Below are positions 16,600-25,716 of a stretch of 64,000 nt of DNA, piece by piece. The stretch covers positions 3,287,001-3,351,000 of the forward strand of contig NZ_CP064048.1 in NCBI RefSeq assembly GCF_020923495.1. Direction: 5' to 3'. Below the pieces are notes generated by a model. The model had not been told where the DNA came from. It saw nothing but the letters and a program-made list of their open reading frames with translations, and ran no database searches. This stretch comes from Brevibacillus sedimenti. Its GTDB lineage: Bacteria; Bacillota; Bacilli; Brevibacillales; Brevibacillaceae. The translations under genes were made by a program, and so were the position numbers. Positions within the stretch are counted from its first letter, which is position 1, and every line of letters begins with the position of its first letter.

Positions 16600-17325
16600 T
16601 TACAACCGTCTGCGTACGACGTGAAAGTGAATCTTGTCCGCCCGGAAGTAATTGTGGGAGTATAGCACGGGCCGTTCACTCTCGTCGTAGTGAATCTGTT
16701 TCAGCAGGAGCAGCGTCGCGTTTTTGTCGCACTGCAGCAGATTGGAAACCTTTTCAGAGTAGCCCAGCGGTTCGATATGAGCCACTGCGTATGCAATGCG
16801 CAGTCCCGTCTTGCTCTCCAGCCAGTTGAAGATGGACTCGCCCTCTGCCGTGTACCCTTCAGGGACCAGGCGAGCTGGAATGCGGTCAAAGCAGTAGACG
16901 ACCGGGTCGCCGTCCGCCGTGCGAATGCGCTCTACCATGAGCACGCCTTCACCTGGATTGAGGGACAGGTGTTTGCGCTCGTCCTCGCAAGGCTCACCGA
17001 ACGCGGTGCCAATCAGGATTGTTCCCGCTTTGTACCCCTGCCGCTCAATTGCATCCGTCACACTAAAGAGTTCCCCAATTCCGCCTGTAAAAACAGGGCG
17101 GGAATTAATAAACGTACCGACCCCGTGACGACGGATGACAATTTTCTCTTCTTCGAGAAGGCGAAGCGCTTCCCGCAACGTCGCCCGACTCACACCCAAC
17201 TGTTTTGACAGCTCGGCTTCGGAAGGGAGACGTTCGCCAGGTTTAAACACGCCGGAATCAATATCACTCTTGATCTTGTCCATGACCAAGAGGCTCAGCG
17301 ACCGGAAATTCCCCTTGATGCTCAT
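16600..17325 (-). CDS. ymfC: GntR family regulator, HutC/UTRA subfamily (YmfC-like)
   Basis: A 241-residue transcription factor. Residues 10-75 are the winged helix-turn-helix with GVFKPGERLPSEAELSKQLG and VSRATLREALRLLEEE. Residues about 95-235 form a UTRA effector domain (LIGTAFGEP to VLYSHNYFRADKIHFHVVRR). Position after spoIIIE matches B. subtilis ymfC. It is immediately upstream of the nucleoside transporter with no terminator between, so it may control this transporter and bind a nucleoside-related ligand; that link is an inference. Confidence 0.88.
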   Translation of the reverse strand: MSIKGNFRSLSLLVMDKIKSDIDSGVFKPGERLPSEAELSKQLGVSRATLREALRLLEEEKIVIRRHGVGTFINSRPVFTGGIGELFSVTDAIERQGYKAGTILIGTAFGEPCEDERKHLSLNPGEGVLMVERIRTADGDPVVYCFDRIPARLVPEGYTAEGESIFNWLESKTGLRIAYAVAHIEPLGYSEKVSNLLQCDKNATLLLLKQIHYDESERPVLYSHNYFRADKIHFHVVRRRL

Positions 17326-17425
17326 CCATACTCACTCCTGTTTCCCTTCAGCCATCCAACAGGTAGGACGTCAGACCTCTGATTCACATGCAACGATAAC
17401 AACAATTTCCTAGAATCCCGTAAAA

Positions 17426-17454
17426 ATTGTACCGTAGGGGCAGATATCATGCAA
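17426..17454 (-). promoter_or_regulatory. Sigma-A promoter of ymfC and probably the transporter operon
   Basis: TTGCAT -35 (17449-17454) and TACAAT -10 (17426-17431) with exact 17-base spacing on the minus strand, about 100 bases upstream of the ymfC ATG. No other strong promoter was seen before nupN. Confidence 0.7.
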
Positions 17455-17541
17455 GCCAAATTTTCAGAAGTCGTTATACCATTTTTTGCGTTTTCAGTCG
17501 TCTGATGAGCAGTCGCTCATAGACTGCCCCATTCGGCCGAT

Positions 17542-17582
17542 AAAAAACGCCCGGCTCAGGAGATGTTGCTCTCCTGTGCCGG
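17542..17582 (-). terminator. Terminator overlapping the end of spoIIIE
   Basis: On the minus strand CCGGCACAGGAG pairs with CTCCTGAGCCGG (one mismatch), followed by GCGTTTTTT. The left arm is still inside the coding sequence; the spoIIIE TGA stop lies in the right arm. Confidence 0.85.
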
Positions 17583-19936
17583 ACGCGGTATGCGCACTTC
17601 GCGGGGTTTGCTGCCCTCATACGGGCCGACAACCCCTTGTGCTTCCATCATGTCGATCAGCCGGGCTGCCCGCGTGTACCCGATGCGGAGCCTGCGCTGC
17701 AGCAGGGAGGCGGATGCGGTCTGCGCCTCGGCGACAATCTGCACCGCCTGATCGTACAATTCGTCGTCGACGACGGCCTGCTGCTCGTCCGCCACTTCGT
17801 CCGGAATCATCTCTTCCTGATAACGGACTTCCTGCTGTTCCTTGACAAAGCGGACGACGTCCTCCACTTCCTTGTCGGAGACGAACGCCCCCTGCACGCG
17901 AATCGGCTTGGAAGCCCCCATCGGCAGGTAGAGCATGTCCCCGCGGCCGAGCAGTTTTTCCGCCCCGCCCATGTCCAGAATGGTGCGAGAGTCGGCCATG
18001 GACGAAACACCAAAGGCAATCCGCGACGGGATGTTCGCCTTGATCACGCCGGTGATCACGTCCACCGACGGACGCTGCGTGGCGATAATCAGGTGAATGC
18101 CGGCTGCGCGAGCCATCTGGGCCAGGCGGCAGATGGCGTCTTCCACTTCACCTGGCGCCACCATCATCAGGTCAGCCAACTCGTCGACGATGACCACGAT
18201 GTACGGCAGCGGGCTTCCTTCCACCTGCTGGTTGTACATCTCGATGTTGCGGCTCCCCGTTTTGGCAAACAGGTTGTAGCGCCGCTCCATCTCCGCGACC
18301 ACTTTTTTCAATGCAACGGACGCTCGGCGGGGGTCGGTCACCACCGGCGCGAGCAGATGGGGAATCCCGTTGTACACATTCAGCTCGACCATTTTCGGAT
18401 CGACCATCATCAGCTTCACTTCATCCGGCTTCGCCCGGAACAGGATGCTCATGATCAATCCGTTGATGCAAACTGATTTGCCGCTGCCGGTCGCGCCAGC
18501 CACCAGCAGGTGAGGCATTTTGGCCAGGTCGGCCACGATCGGCTCGCCCGAGATGTCCCGGCCGAGCGCCACCGTCAGCTTTCCGGGCGCCTCCTGGTAT
18601 TGCGGCGATTCCAGTACTTCGCGAAGCGACACGACCGCCACTTCGGCATTGGGCACCTCGATGCCGATCGCCGACTTTCCTGGAATCGGCGCCTCGATGC
18701 GAATATCCTTGGCCGCCAGCGCCAGCGCCAAATCATCTGTCAAGCTGACGATCCGACTCACTTTCACGCCGGTCGCGGGCTGCACTTCATAGCGGGTGAC
18801 GGCCGGCCCCCGGTGCACTTCCGACACGATCGCGCTGACGCCAAAGCTTTTCAGCGTCTGCACCAGCTTGGCCGCGTTGGATGTATGGTCCACATCCTTG
18901 CCCGGCGTATAACCTTTGGGCCGGGCCAGCATCTGCAAGCTGGGAAGCACATAGGGGACAGCCGACTGCTCTTCTGTGTTCTCCAGTGTGCCAAAAATCT
19001 CTTCGTCGCCTTCCAGCGAAAAGGTAATCTCCCTCTCTGCCGGCGGTCGGACGGGCGCGGCCGCAGATTCGGGGATTCCTGTTCGTGTTCGCTCGCCACC
19101 CGCTCGGTAAAGTCCCGAATCAACGGGGCGACAGGCAGTGCTTCCTCCTCGTCCACTGACGCTCCCGCCGTCCCAGGTGACTCGGCAGCCTCCGATGCAG
19201 GGGAGGCTGCTCCGTCCTGCCGGTCAGCGGTCCCTTCCTCATTGGCGCTTTGCTCTGCGCGGGCCTTCCGCTTTTCCTTCTCCTGCCTGCGCTTCTCGCT
19301 TTCTTCCTGCAACAGCTGTACGGAATCTTTCACCGAGTCCTTCAATTTTTCGTATAGCTGCAACGTTTTGTTGCGCATGAAAATTACGATGTCCACGTAC
19401 GAAAGGTTAAACAAAAACATGGTGCCGGCCAGAAACAGCAGGGCGATGATCAGGCCGGTTCCGGCCAATCCCACCAGGCTGTTGCACAGGCCGAAGAAGA
19501 GCGCTCCAACCATGCCGCCGCCAACACCGGTAGTGGACACCTTCTGGCTGTGGTCCAGCCACAGCCGGTCCCACGTGACGCGGACGATGCTTTGTTCAGC
19601 GAATTTGCCGTCTGCCGTGACCTGCTTGTACAGCATCAGATGGTCCCACGTCAAAATCGCCAGGAAGATAAACAAAATGCCCAGCACCCGGTAGGTGAGC
19701 CGCGGCGGTTTGCGGGTAAACATCATGTGGATGGCCATTCCGATCATTAGCAGCGGGATGACAAAGTCCCACGAGCCTGCCACAAACCGAAACAAAAAGG
19801 CAAGCACATGTTTCCCCAGCGTGCCGCTCTCCAACAAGCCGATCAGGCTGAGCACAATCACCACCAGGCCCAACAGTTCCACTTTAACGACCGAGGCCCA
19901 TGCCGCTTGTGACTGTCTTCTCTCTTTTCTACTCAA
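17556..19936 (-). CDS. spoIIIE: DNA translocase SpoIIIE/FtsK, interrupted by an apparent one-base frameshift
   Basis: Membrane-anchored DNA pump that moves the chromosome into the forespore and clears DNA from septa. The N-terminal part has four membrane segments (about 1-175) and a charged linker. The motor domain carries Walker [10 protein letters not shown], Walker B-like [12 protein letters not shown], and [12 protein letters not shown]; a C-terminal gamma domain follows ([22 protein letters not shown]). The two parts are in different frames. The switch falls at a GGGG run (plus strand 19071-19074); one more G there would restore a single frame of about 793 residues, the family length. 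Translation probably starts at TTG (19936) after AAAGGAGGCG. A sequencing error is the simplest cause; a real disruption would block sporulation. Confidence 0.85.
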
Positions 19937-19960
19937 TGGCACGCCTCCTTTGTCATGCAT

Positions 19961-19989
19961 AAAAAGGCAGCCGTCTGCTGTTCGGCTGC
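19961..19989 (-). terminator. Terminator after ylzJ
   Basis: Stem GCAGCCG/CGGCTGC (19967-19973, 19983-19989), followed on the minus strand by CTTTTTATG. It separates tepA-ylzJ from spoIIIE. Confidence 0.7.
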
Positions 19990-20041
19990 TGTTCGTTCAT
20001 GTCTAGTATAACACAGGAAATTCATAGAAATACAGGACTTC

Positions 20042-20272
20042 TTATGCGCGCCAATCGGGGAGAAAGCGAACCGTCTCACCAGGCGCCAGCCGCGGATTGA
20101 GGTAATCCTGGGGATTGGGGCTGATCAGCCGCACGATCCGTCCCTCGTAGGGTCCTGTCGGTTCCACCACCATGGTGGCCTCGCCCAGCGGCAGTTCGCG
20201 CAGTTGACGCTTTTCCACCTGCTCCATGTTGGCAAACACCATTTCCATCGGAACGACCGAGTAAAATATCAC
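20042..20272 (-). CDS. ylzJ: YlzJ-like protein
   Basis: A 76-residue protein of the YlzJ family, known mainly from spore formers and always close to tepA; function unknown. It begins with GTG at 20272 that overlaps the tepA TGA stop (GTGA), a sign of translational coupling. The sequence has the family pattern of a hydrophobic start ([12 protein letters not shown]) and a C-terminal region rich in Pro and Arg ([20 protein letters not shown]). Confidence 0.85.
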   Translation of the reverse strand: MIFYSVVPMEMVFANMEQVEKRQLRELPLGEATMVVEPTGPYEGRIVRLISPNPQDYLNPRLAPGETVRFLPDWRA

Positions 20273-21066
20273 TGCAGCACCTTCTCTCCGTTGCGCACCT
20301 TTTCAATCAGCTCATTCAGTTTTTTCAGCGCTGGGCCCAATCCGCCCACTTCGTCGATCAGCCCGTACTTGACGGCATCGGCCCCGATCACGTTGGTTCC
20401 GATGTCGCGTGTCAGTTCGCCGGTGCGCAGCATCAGCTCGCGAAACTTCTCTTCGGTAATCTTGGAGTGGCGGGCGATAAAACTGACCACCCGGTCCTGC
20501 ATCTTATCCAGGTATTCAAACGTCTGCGGCACGCCGATTACCAATCCGGTCAGGCGGATGGGGTGAATCGTCATCGTCGCCGTTTCGGCGATAAACGAGT
20601 AATCGCCCGCAACCGCAATCGGCACGCCGATGCTGTGTCCGCCGCCCAGCACCAGGGTGACGACCGGTTTGGACAAGGAAGCGACCATCTCCGCAATGGC
20701 CAGTCCCGCTTCCACGTCGCCGCCCACGGTGTTGAGGATCACCAACACACCTTCCACCTTGCTGTTTTGCTCGGCTGCCACCAACTGCGGAATAATATGT
20801 TCATACTTGGTGGTCTTGTTTTGGGGCGGCAGTTGGATATGCCCCTCCACCTGCCCGATAATCGTCAAGCAGTAGATGTTGCTCTCCAACTGCGGGACAT
20901 TGGTTTGCCCAAGCTGGGTAATCGAATCGAGCAGCTTCTTTTTCTGATCGTCAGTCTCCGGCGGCGCCGCAGCCGGCCGCGGCTGATCATTCGGTGCCGA
21001 CGGGGGGACGTCCTGTCCTGAAAAAGGGGGGCGGTTGAGGTAATCGGTTATTCGTCGGTTTGGCAT
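20269..21066 (-). CDS. tepA: ClpP-like serine peptidase TepA
   Basis: About 265 residues. After a Pro-rich N-terminal region (about 12-40) comes a ClpP/crotonase-like fold with GHSIG around nucleophile Ser145 and His168 in TIHPIRLTG. TepA is a ClpP-like protease of endospore formers, reported to act in spore outgrowth on small acid-soluble proteins and earlier linked to secretion. The start at 21066 has a GGAGGAT ribosome-binding site. A sigma-G-like promoter upstream agrees with forespore expression. It is coupled to ylzJ downstream. Confidence 0.9.
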   Translation of the reverse strand: MPNRRITDYLNRPPFSGQDVPPSAPNDQPRPAAAPPETDDQKKKLLDSITQLGQTNVPQLESNIYCLTIIGQVEGHIQLPPQNKTTKYEHIIPQLVAAEQNSKVEGVLVILNTVGGDVEAGLAIAEMVASLSKPVVTLVLGGGHSIGVPIAVAGDYSFIAETATMTIHPIRLTGLVIGVPQTFEYLDKMQDRVVSFIARHSKITEEKFRELMLRTGELTRDIGTNVIGADAVKYGLIDEVGGLGPALKKLNELIEKVRNGEKVLQ

Positions 21067-21092
21067 GGACCATCCTCCTCGCTTTCCTCCGT

Positions 21093-21123
21093 TAGTATGG
21101 ATTGGACAAGGGAAAACGATACA
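21093..21123 (-). promoter_or_regulatory. Sigma-G-type promoter of tepA
   Basis: On the minus strand a perfect CATACTA -10 (21093-21099) is preceded at 18 bases by TGTATC (21118-21123), close to the TGAATA -35 of forespore sigma-G promoters. It is about 27 bases ahead of the tepA start. No sigma-A promoter is obvious in the same gap. Confidence 0.5.
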
Positions 21124-21216
21124 CTTCTGGAAATGAGGCAAAACGGGCAGGCCAAAAAACACGTGTCGTCAGACCTATATTTTCAAACAGCTTAGGTCTT
21201 TTCTCTTGGAATTTTA

Positions 21217-21245
21217 TTGCAGACAGAATGGCAAGCCTTTACAAT
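21217..21245 (+). promoter_or_regulatory. Sigma-A promoter of the TM2-domain gene
   Basis: Plus-strand TTGCAG (21217-21222) and TACAAT (21240-21245) with 17-base spacing, about 37 bases upstream of the TTG start at 21282. Confidence 0.65.
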
Positions 21246-21281
21246 AAAAGAGACTAATTCTTGGAAGGAGGACCATGTGTT

Positions 21282-21626
21282 TTGAACAACATTGTGGCAC
21301 GATCAGGCCTGACTACCGAGCAGCAGTTAATTGTAAACTCGGAGCTGGAAAAAAGAAGAAAAAGCAAGGGAATGGCTTATTTATTGTGGTTTTTCCTTGG
21401 CGCATTTGGCGGTCATCGCTTTTACGTAGGTGACATAGGTATTGCGATCGGCATGATTCTTGTTTGGATTATCGGATGGTTTACTTTTTTTATCCCTACG
21501 ACCATTTGGTTCATTATTGATGCATTTTTGCTCAGCAAACGTGTTGACAAGTACAACGAACAAGTTGAACTTGAAATCATCCAAAAAGTCAAAATGCTCG
21601 CCGCAAACAGTGATGTGGCTCAATAA
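21282..21626 (+). CDS. TM2 domain-containing membrane protein
   Basis: The only plus-strand gene. The frame starts at TTG (21282), ten bases after GGAAGGAGG; an ATG nearer to the ribosome-binding site is out of frame. The 114-residue product has a charged N-terminal region, then a TM2 domain: a first helix (about 31-43), the loop GGHRFYVGD (43-51), and two further hydrophobic segments ending with WFIIDAFLL (76-84). TM2 proteins are small membrane proteins of unknown function. The gene has its own promoter and terminator and is visibly richer in A+T than its neighbours, suggesting recent acquisition. It separates tepA and rnjB, which are adjacent in B. subtilis. Confidence 0.82.
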   Translation: MNNIVARSGLTTEQQLIVNSELEKRRKSKGMAYLLWFFLGAFGGHRFYVGDIGIAIGMILVWIIGWFTFFIPTTIWFIIDAFLLSKRVDKYNEQVELEIIQKVKMLAANSDVAQ

Positions 21627-21629
21627 ATT

Positions 21630-21652
21630 ACGCCCTTTATGGGCGTTTTTTT
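21630..21652 (+). terminator. Terminator after the TM2-domain gene
   Basis: Plus-strand stem ACGCCC/GGGCGT (21630-21635, 21641-21646) followed by seven Ts, four bases after the stop codon. Confidence 0.85.
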
Positions 21653-21686
21653 AAACAAAAGGAACCCTTGTGAGAACAAGGGTTCC
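21653..21686 (-). terminator. Terminator after rnjB
   Basis: A perfect 10-bp stem GGAACCCTTG/CAAGGGTTCC (21661-21670, 21677-21686), followed on the minus strand by TTTTGTTTAA. It abuts the rnjB stop codon and faces the TM2 gene terminator. Confidence 0.85.
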
Positions 21687-23362
21687 TATACTTCCATGAT
21701 GATGGGCAGAATCATTGGACGACGGCGCGTCTGATCGTACAGGAAGCGCCCCAGTGCTTCCTTCACGTTGTTTTTCAGGGAAGACCATTCGTTTACATTT
21801 TCTTCCATACATTTGACAAGTGTTTGGGTTACTATGCGATTCGCCTCGTCCAGCAGTTCTTCGGATTCGCGCACATAGACGAATCCGCGGGAGATGATGT
21901 CAGGACCAGACAGGATCGTACCATTTTGTTTGCTGAGTGTAACGACAACTACCAGAATGCCATCTTGAGAGAGCAGTTTGCGGTCCCTAAGTACAATATT
22001 GCCGACGTCGCCGACGCCAAGACCGTCAATCAGCACGTTGCCTGCGTGTACCTTCGGACCGTAACGGGCTTTGCCGCCGGAAATCTCCACCGTGTCGCCG
22101 TTGTCCAGCAGGAAGATGTTCTCCCGGGGAACGCCCACTTGTTCCGCCAGAATGCCGTGCATCCGCAGCATGCGGTATTCGCCGTGAATGGGGATAAAAT
22201 ACTTGGGTTTCATCAGGTTGAGCATCAGCCGCAGTTCTTCCTGGCTGCCGTGACCGGAAACGTGGACGGTGCCGCTGGGTCCGTGACCGCCGTAAATTAC
22301 CTCTGCGCCAATGCGGTACAATTGGTCAATCGTGCGCGCCACGTATTTTTCGTTGCCCGGAATGGGCGTAGCGGCAATCACGACCGTATCCCCTGGAAGG
22401 ATGTCAATTTTCCGATGGGCGGATCGGGCCATCCGGGTGAGCGCAGACATCGGCTCCCCTTGACTTCCAGTGGAGAGAATGACTACTTGATCGGCTGGAA
22501 GCTTGTTTACTTCATCCGTCTCGACAAACACGCCCTCGGGTACATTCAGATACCCCAGGTCCTTGCTGATGGCAATGACGTTTTGCATGCTCCGTCCGAC
22601 AACCGTAATCTTGCGGTTAAACTGAATCGCCGCATCCACCACCTGCTGAATGCGGTGGACGTTGGACGCAAACGTGGAAACGATGATGCGTCCCCTTGCC
22701 TTGCTAAAGACGTCCTTGATTGCCACGCCGACAGCACGTTCCGAGCCGGTGAATCCCGGCCGTTCAGCATTGGTACTGTCGGACAAGAGACACAAGACTC
22801 CCCGCTCACCGATCATTGCCATCTTTGCCAGATCCGCCTGTTGATTATTCACCGGCGTCTGGTCAAATTTGAAGTCCCCGGTGTGCACGATGTACCCTTC
22901 CGGCGTCTCCAGGCAAACCCCAACACTGTCCGGGATGCTGTGGTTGACGCGGAAAAACGTCGCTTTCATCTTGCCGAGAACGATCTCCGAGTCGCTGTTG
23001 ATCAAAACCCGCTTGGTATCGGCCAAGATACCCGCTTCCTTCAGCTTGGCTTCAATCAGGCCCATAGTAAGTTTCGTGGCGTAAACGGGCACATTGAGGT
23101 GTTTGAGCACATAGCTGAGACCGCCGATGTGGTCTTCGTGGCCGTGCGTGATAATGATGCCGCGAACCTTGTCACGATGTTCTTCCAGGTACGTGATGTC
23201 CGGAATGACCATGTCAATTCCCAGCATTTCCTCTTCCGGGAATTTTAATCCGGCGTCGATGACCACGATGTCGTCATCGCACTGCACCACGTACATGTTC
23301 TTCCCAATTTCGCCAACTCCGCCCAGGGCGAAAATGAGAACAGAGTGTTTCGATTTTGCCAA
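21686..23362 (-). CDS. rnjB: Ribonuclease J (RnjB position)
   Basis: A 558-residue metallo-beta-lactamase/beta-CASP ribonuclease with endo- and 5'-3' exonuclease activity in mRNA decay and rRNA maturation. The zinc site motif HGHEDH is at 73-78, GDFKFDQTP and the beta-CASP segments follow, then HGEYRM and SGHGSQEE near the C-terminus. Gene order dapA-rnjB-tepA is that of B. subtilis rnjB (ymfA). Translation starts at TTG (23362) after AGGAGG. It has its own sigma-A promoter and terminator. Confidence 0.92.
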   Translation of the reverse strand: MAKSKHSVLIFALGGVGEIGKNMYVVQCDDDIVVIDAGLKFPEEEMLGIDMVIPDITYLEEHRDKVRGIIITHGHEDHIGGLSYVLKHLNVPVYATKLTMGLIEAKLKEAGILADTKRVLINSDSEIVLGKMKATFFRVNHSIPDSVGVCLETPEGYIVHTGDFKFDQTPVNNQQADLAKMAMIGERGVLCLLSDSTNAERPGFTGSERAVGVAIKDVFSKARGRIIVSTFASNVHRIQQVVDAAIQFNRKITVVGRSMQNVIAISKDLGYLNVPEGVFVETDEVNKLPADQVVILSTGSQGEPMSALTRMARSAHRKIDILPGDTVVIAATPIPGNEKYVARTIDQLYRIGAEVIYGGHGPSGTVHVSGHGSQEELRLMLNLMKPKYFIPIHGEYRMLRMHGILAEQVGVPRENIFLLDNGDTVEISGGKARYGPKVHAGNVLIDGLGVGDVGNIVLRDRKLLSQDGILVVVVTLSKQNGTILSGPDIISRGFVYVRESEELLDEANRIVTQTLVKCMEENVNEWSSLKNNVKEALGRFLYDQTRRRPMILPIIMEV

Positions 23363-23428
23363 AACGTGTAACCTCCTATATTTAGTTGTCCATTACACTC
23401 AAAAAACCGCCCCAAATCACTTAGTAAC

Positions 23429-23458
23429 ATTATAACCGAACGCAAAAGCGGAACTCAA
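23429..23458 (-). promoter_or_regulatory. rnjB sigma-A promoter
   Basis: TATAAT -10 (23429-23434) and TTGAGT -35 (23453-23458) with 18-base spacing on the minus strand, between the dapA terminator and the rnjB start. Confidence 0.75.
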
Positions 23459-23497
23459 GAAAAAACAACCAAATAGATTGCAGCCCAGTCACGACGC

Positions 23498-23545
23498 AAA
23501 AAAGCTGCCCGTCCGGCACTTTCTCTTGCCTTCGGGACAGCTTTT
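23498..23545 (-). terminator. Terminator after dapA
   Basis: A long hairpin with arms AAAAGCTG and CAGCTTTT and GC pairs inside, followed on the minus strand by TTTTTTGCG. It ends the dpaA-dpaB-asd-dapG-dapA transcript. Confidence 0.8.
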
Positions 23546-23561
23546 GGCTGCAGTCGACAGG

Positions 23562-24428
23562 TTATTGCAGCAGCGAATGCACAAACGCTTTTTCCTCGTC
23601 GTTGAGCTCTACCAATGGCAGGCGAACGCCGCCCACCGGCACGCCCAGCTTCTCCAATGCCGCCTTCGTCGGTGTGGGGCTCGGGTATTTGAACAGCCCT
23701 TCGAACACGGGCAGCAGCTTGCGGTGAAGGGCGGCAGCCTTGGCGTTGTCGCCGCCGAAGTACGCCGCCATCATCTCGGCCATCTCGCTGCCCACGACGT
23801 GGCTGGCCACGCTGACCACACCAACGCCGCCAATCGATAGAATCGGCAGTGTCAACGCGTCGTCCCCGCTGTACAGTTCAAAACCCTCAGGCGCCTCCTC
23901 GACAATCCGCGCCATTTGCGACAGGTTTCCGGACGCTTCCTTGATGCACACCACATTGGGCAGCTGCGCCAACCGCACGGTGGTCTCAGCGGCCATGTTG
24001 ACGCCGGTGCGGCCGGGCACGTTGTACAGCATGACCGGCAGACTGGTTGCTTCTGCCAGCGCCTTGAAATGCCGGTACAAGCCTTCCTGCGACGGACGGC
24101 TGTAGTAGGGTGCCACCAGCATCACGGCGTCCACGCCGATCTTTTCCACTTCCTGCGTGAATTCGATGCTGGCAGCCGTATCGTTGCTTCCCGTCCCGGC
24201 GATGATGTGGCATTTTCCTTTCGCGTACGCCACGACATGCCGGAACAAGTCCAGTTTTTCGGAACGGGTCAGCGTCGGCGATTCGCCGGTCGTGCCGCTG
24301 ACCACTAGCGCTTCCGTACCGGTAGACAGCAGATGGTCAATCAGTCGTTCCGTTTTCTCGTAGTCGATTTGCAATTGTTCCGTAAACGGGGTCACCATGG
24401 CGGTAACCAGTCGGCCAAAACGTGCCAC
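23562..24428 (-). CDS. dapA: 4-hydroxy-tetrahydrodipicolinate synthase
   Basis: Condenses pyruvate with aspartate semialdehyde, the branch point to diaminopimelate, lysine and dipicolinate. The 288-residue protein starts at GTG (24428), giving the family N-terminus MARFGRLVTAMVTPF; the longer in-frame extension is not conserved. Catalytic residues are Tyr135 (LYNVPGRTG) and Schiff-base Lys163 (CIKEASG), and GTTGESPTL is present. It is the last gene of the dipicolinate/aspartate operon, next to asd and dapG, which supply its substrate. Confidence 0.96.
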   Translation of the reverse strand: MARFGRLVTAMVTPFTEQLQIDYEKTERLIDHLLSTGTEALVVSGTTGESPTLTRSEKLDLFRHVVAYAKGKCHIIAGTGSNDTAASIEFTQEVEKIGVDAVMLVAPYYSRPSQEGLYRHFKALAEATSLPVMLYNVPGRTGVNMAAETTVRLAQLPNVVCIKEASGNLSQMARIVEEAPEGFELYSGDDALTLPILSIGGVGVVSVASHVVGSEMAEMMAAYFGGDNAKAAALHRKLLPVFEGLFKYPSPTPTKAALEKLGVPVGGVRLPLVELNDEEKAFVHSLLQ

Positions 24429-24478
24429 GTCCTCCAACTCCTCTTCGATTGTTCCCCCATCTGCCACGGCAAATGGAG

Positions 24479-25705
24479 CTACATGTGTCCGTTGTGCAGC
24501 TTGAACTGTTTGTGCAGGGCGCGAACAGCGCGCACCATGTCCGCTTCGTGAACCAGCACCCAGATGGTCGTATGCGAGTCGGCCGACTGCAAGATCTGGA
24601 TGTCTTCCTGCGTCAGCGCCTCCACAATCTGCGCCATTACACCGGGAACGCCGGCAATCCCCGCACCAATGACAGAGACTTTGGCGCAGTGCGGCAGAAT
24701 CTGCGGTTCGTATCCCAAGTCGGTCAGAATCCGCGCTGCTTGTTCGCTCATCTCGTCATGGACGGTGTACGCCACGCCCAACGGATTTACGTTGATAAAG
24801 TCCACACTGATGCTGTGCTGGGCCATCGCCTTGAACACCTGCAATTGGGTGTCGTACGTTCCGTCCTTGTTCGCCACCTTGATCTGTGTAATGTTCGGCA
24901 CGTGCGCGATGCCCATGACCAGGCGGTCGTGTACAGTATAACCCATCTTGTCAATTTCCAGCATGGTGGTCACCAGCGTGCCAGGGGCGTCCGAAAACGT
25001 GGAACGCACCCGAATCGGCACGTTGGCCTGCATCGCAATTTCCACCGCGCGGGGATGGATCACTTTGGCCCCCAGGTGGGCCATGTTGCAAATTTCCGTA
25101 TACGTCACCGTGCTGAGCGGCTGCGCTTCTTCGACAATCCGCGGATCAGCCGTCATGATGCCGTTTACGTCAGTAAAAATGTCCACCCTTTCGGCGCGGA
25201 GGGCGACACCAAGCGCTGTCGCCGTGGTGTCGCTGCCGCCCCGCCCCAGCGTGGTAATCTCCCAATCAGCCGTGCGCCCCTGAAAACCGGGAACGATGAC
25301 CACGTTCCCCGCTTCCAGTTCCTTGCGAATCCGGCCGGGATCAATCGATTCAATCTGGGCGTTGGTAAACTCGTCTGTCGTGACGATGTTGGCCTGCCCG
25401 CCCGTCAGGATTGTGGACTTGATGCCGCGCGCGTTCAGCATGCTGCACATCACGGTGGCGGAGATGATCTCTCCGGTGTGCATGAGCAGGTCCGTCTCCC
25501 TGCGGGGCAGGCGGTTGCCGTTGTTGCGAATCAACTGCAAGAGCGTGTCGGTCGCATACGGGTCACCTTTGCGCCCCATTGCAGACACGACGACGACGAG
25601 GGCATAGCCTTCGTCGAGCGCTCGTTCCATATGCGTAATAGCCCTCATTCGGCACTCTTCCGTCGTCAGGGAAGAACCGCCGAACTTCTGGACGAGAATT
25701 TTCAC
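24479..25705 (-). CDS. dapG: Aspartokinase I (DapG type)
   Basis: A 408-residue aspartate kinase. It starts with GTG and the family sequence VQKFGGSSL, has GRGGSDTTATALG in the kinase core and two C-terminal ACT domains (from about 265). The B. subtilis DapG isoenzyme is inhibited by meso-diaminopimelate and serves cell wall and dipicolinate synthesis; position between asd and dapA supports that assignment here. The GTG start (25705) follows GGGGAGAGG. Confidence 0.94.
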   Translation of the reverse strand: MKILVQKFGGSSLTTEECRMRAITHMERALDEGYALVVVVSAMGRKGDPYATDTLLQLIRNNGNRLPRRETDLLMHTGEIISATVMCSMLNARGIKSTILTGGQANIVTTDEFTNAQIESIDPGRIRKELEAGNVVIVPGFQGRTADWEITTLGRGGSDTTATALGVALRAERVDIFTDVNGIMTADPRIVEEAQPLSTVTYTEICNMAHLGAKVIHPRAVEIAMQANVPIRVRSTFSDAPGTLVTTMLEIDKMGYTVHDRLVMGIAHVPNITQIKVANKDGTYDTQLQVFKAMAQHSISVDFINVNPLGVAYTVHDEMSEQAARILTDLGYEPQILPHCAKVSVIGAGIAGVPGVMAQIVEALTQEDIQILQSADSHTTIWVLVHEADMVRAVRALHKQFKLHNGHM

Positions 25706-25716
25706 AAACCTCTCCC

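Noticed and set aside
19050-19090. Programmed -1 frameshift in spoIIIE
   Set aside because: The shift position has no slippery heptamer of the X-XXY-YYZ kind and no nearby pseudoknot that I could find. An indel at the G run is simpler.
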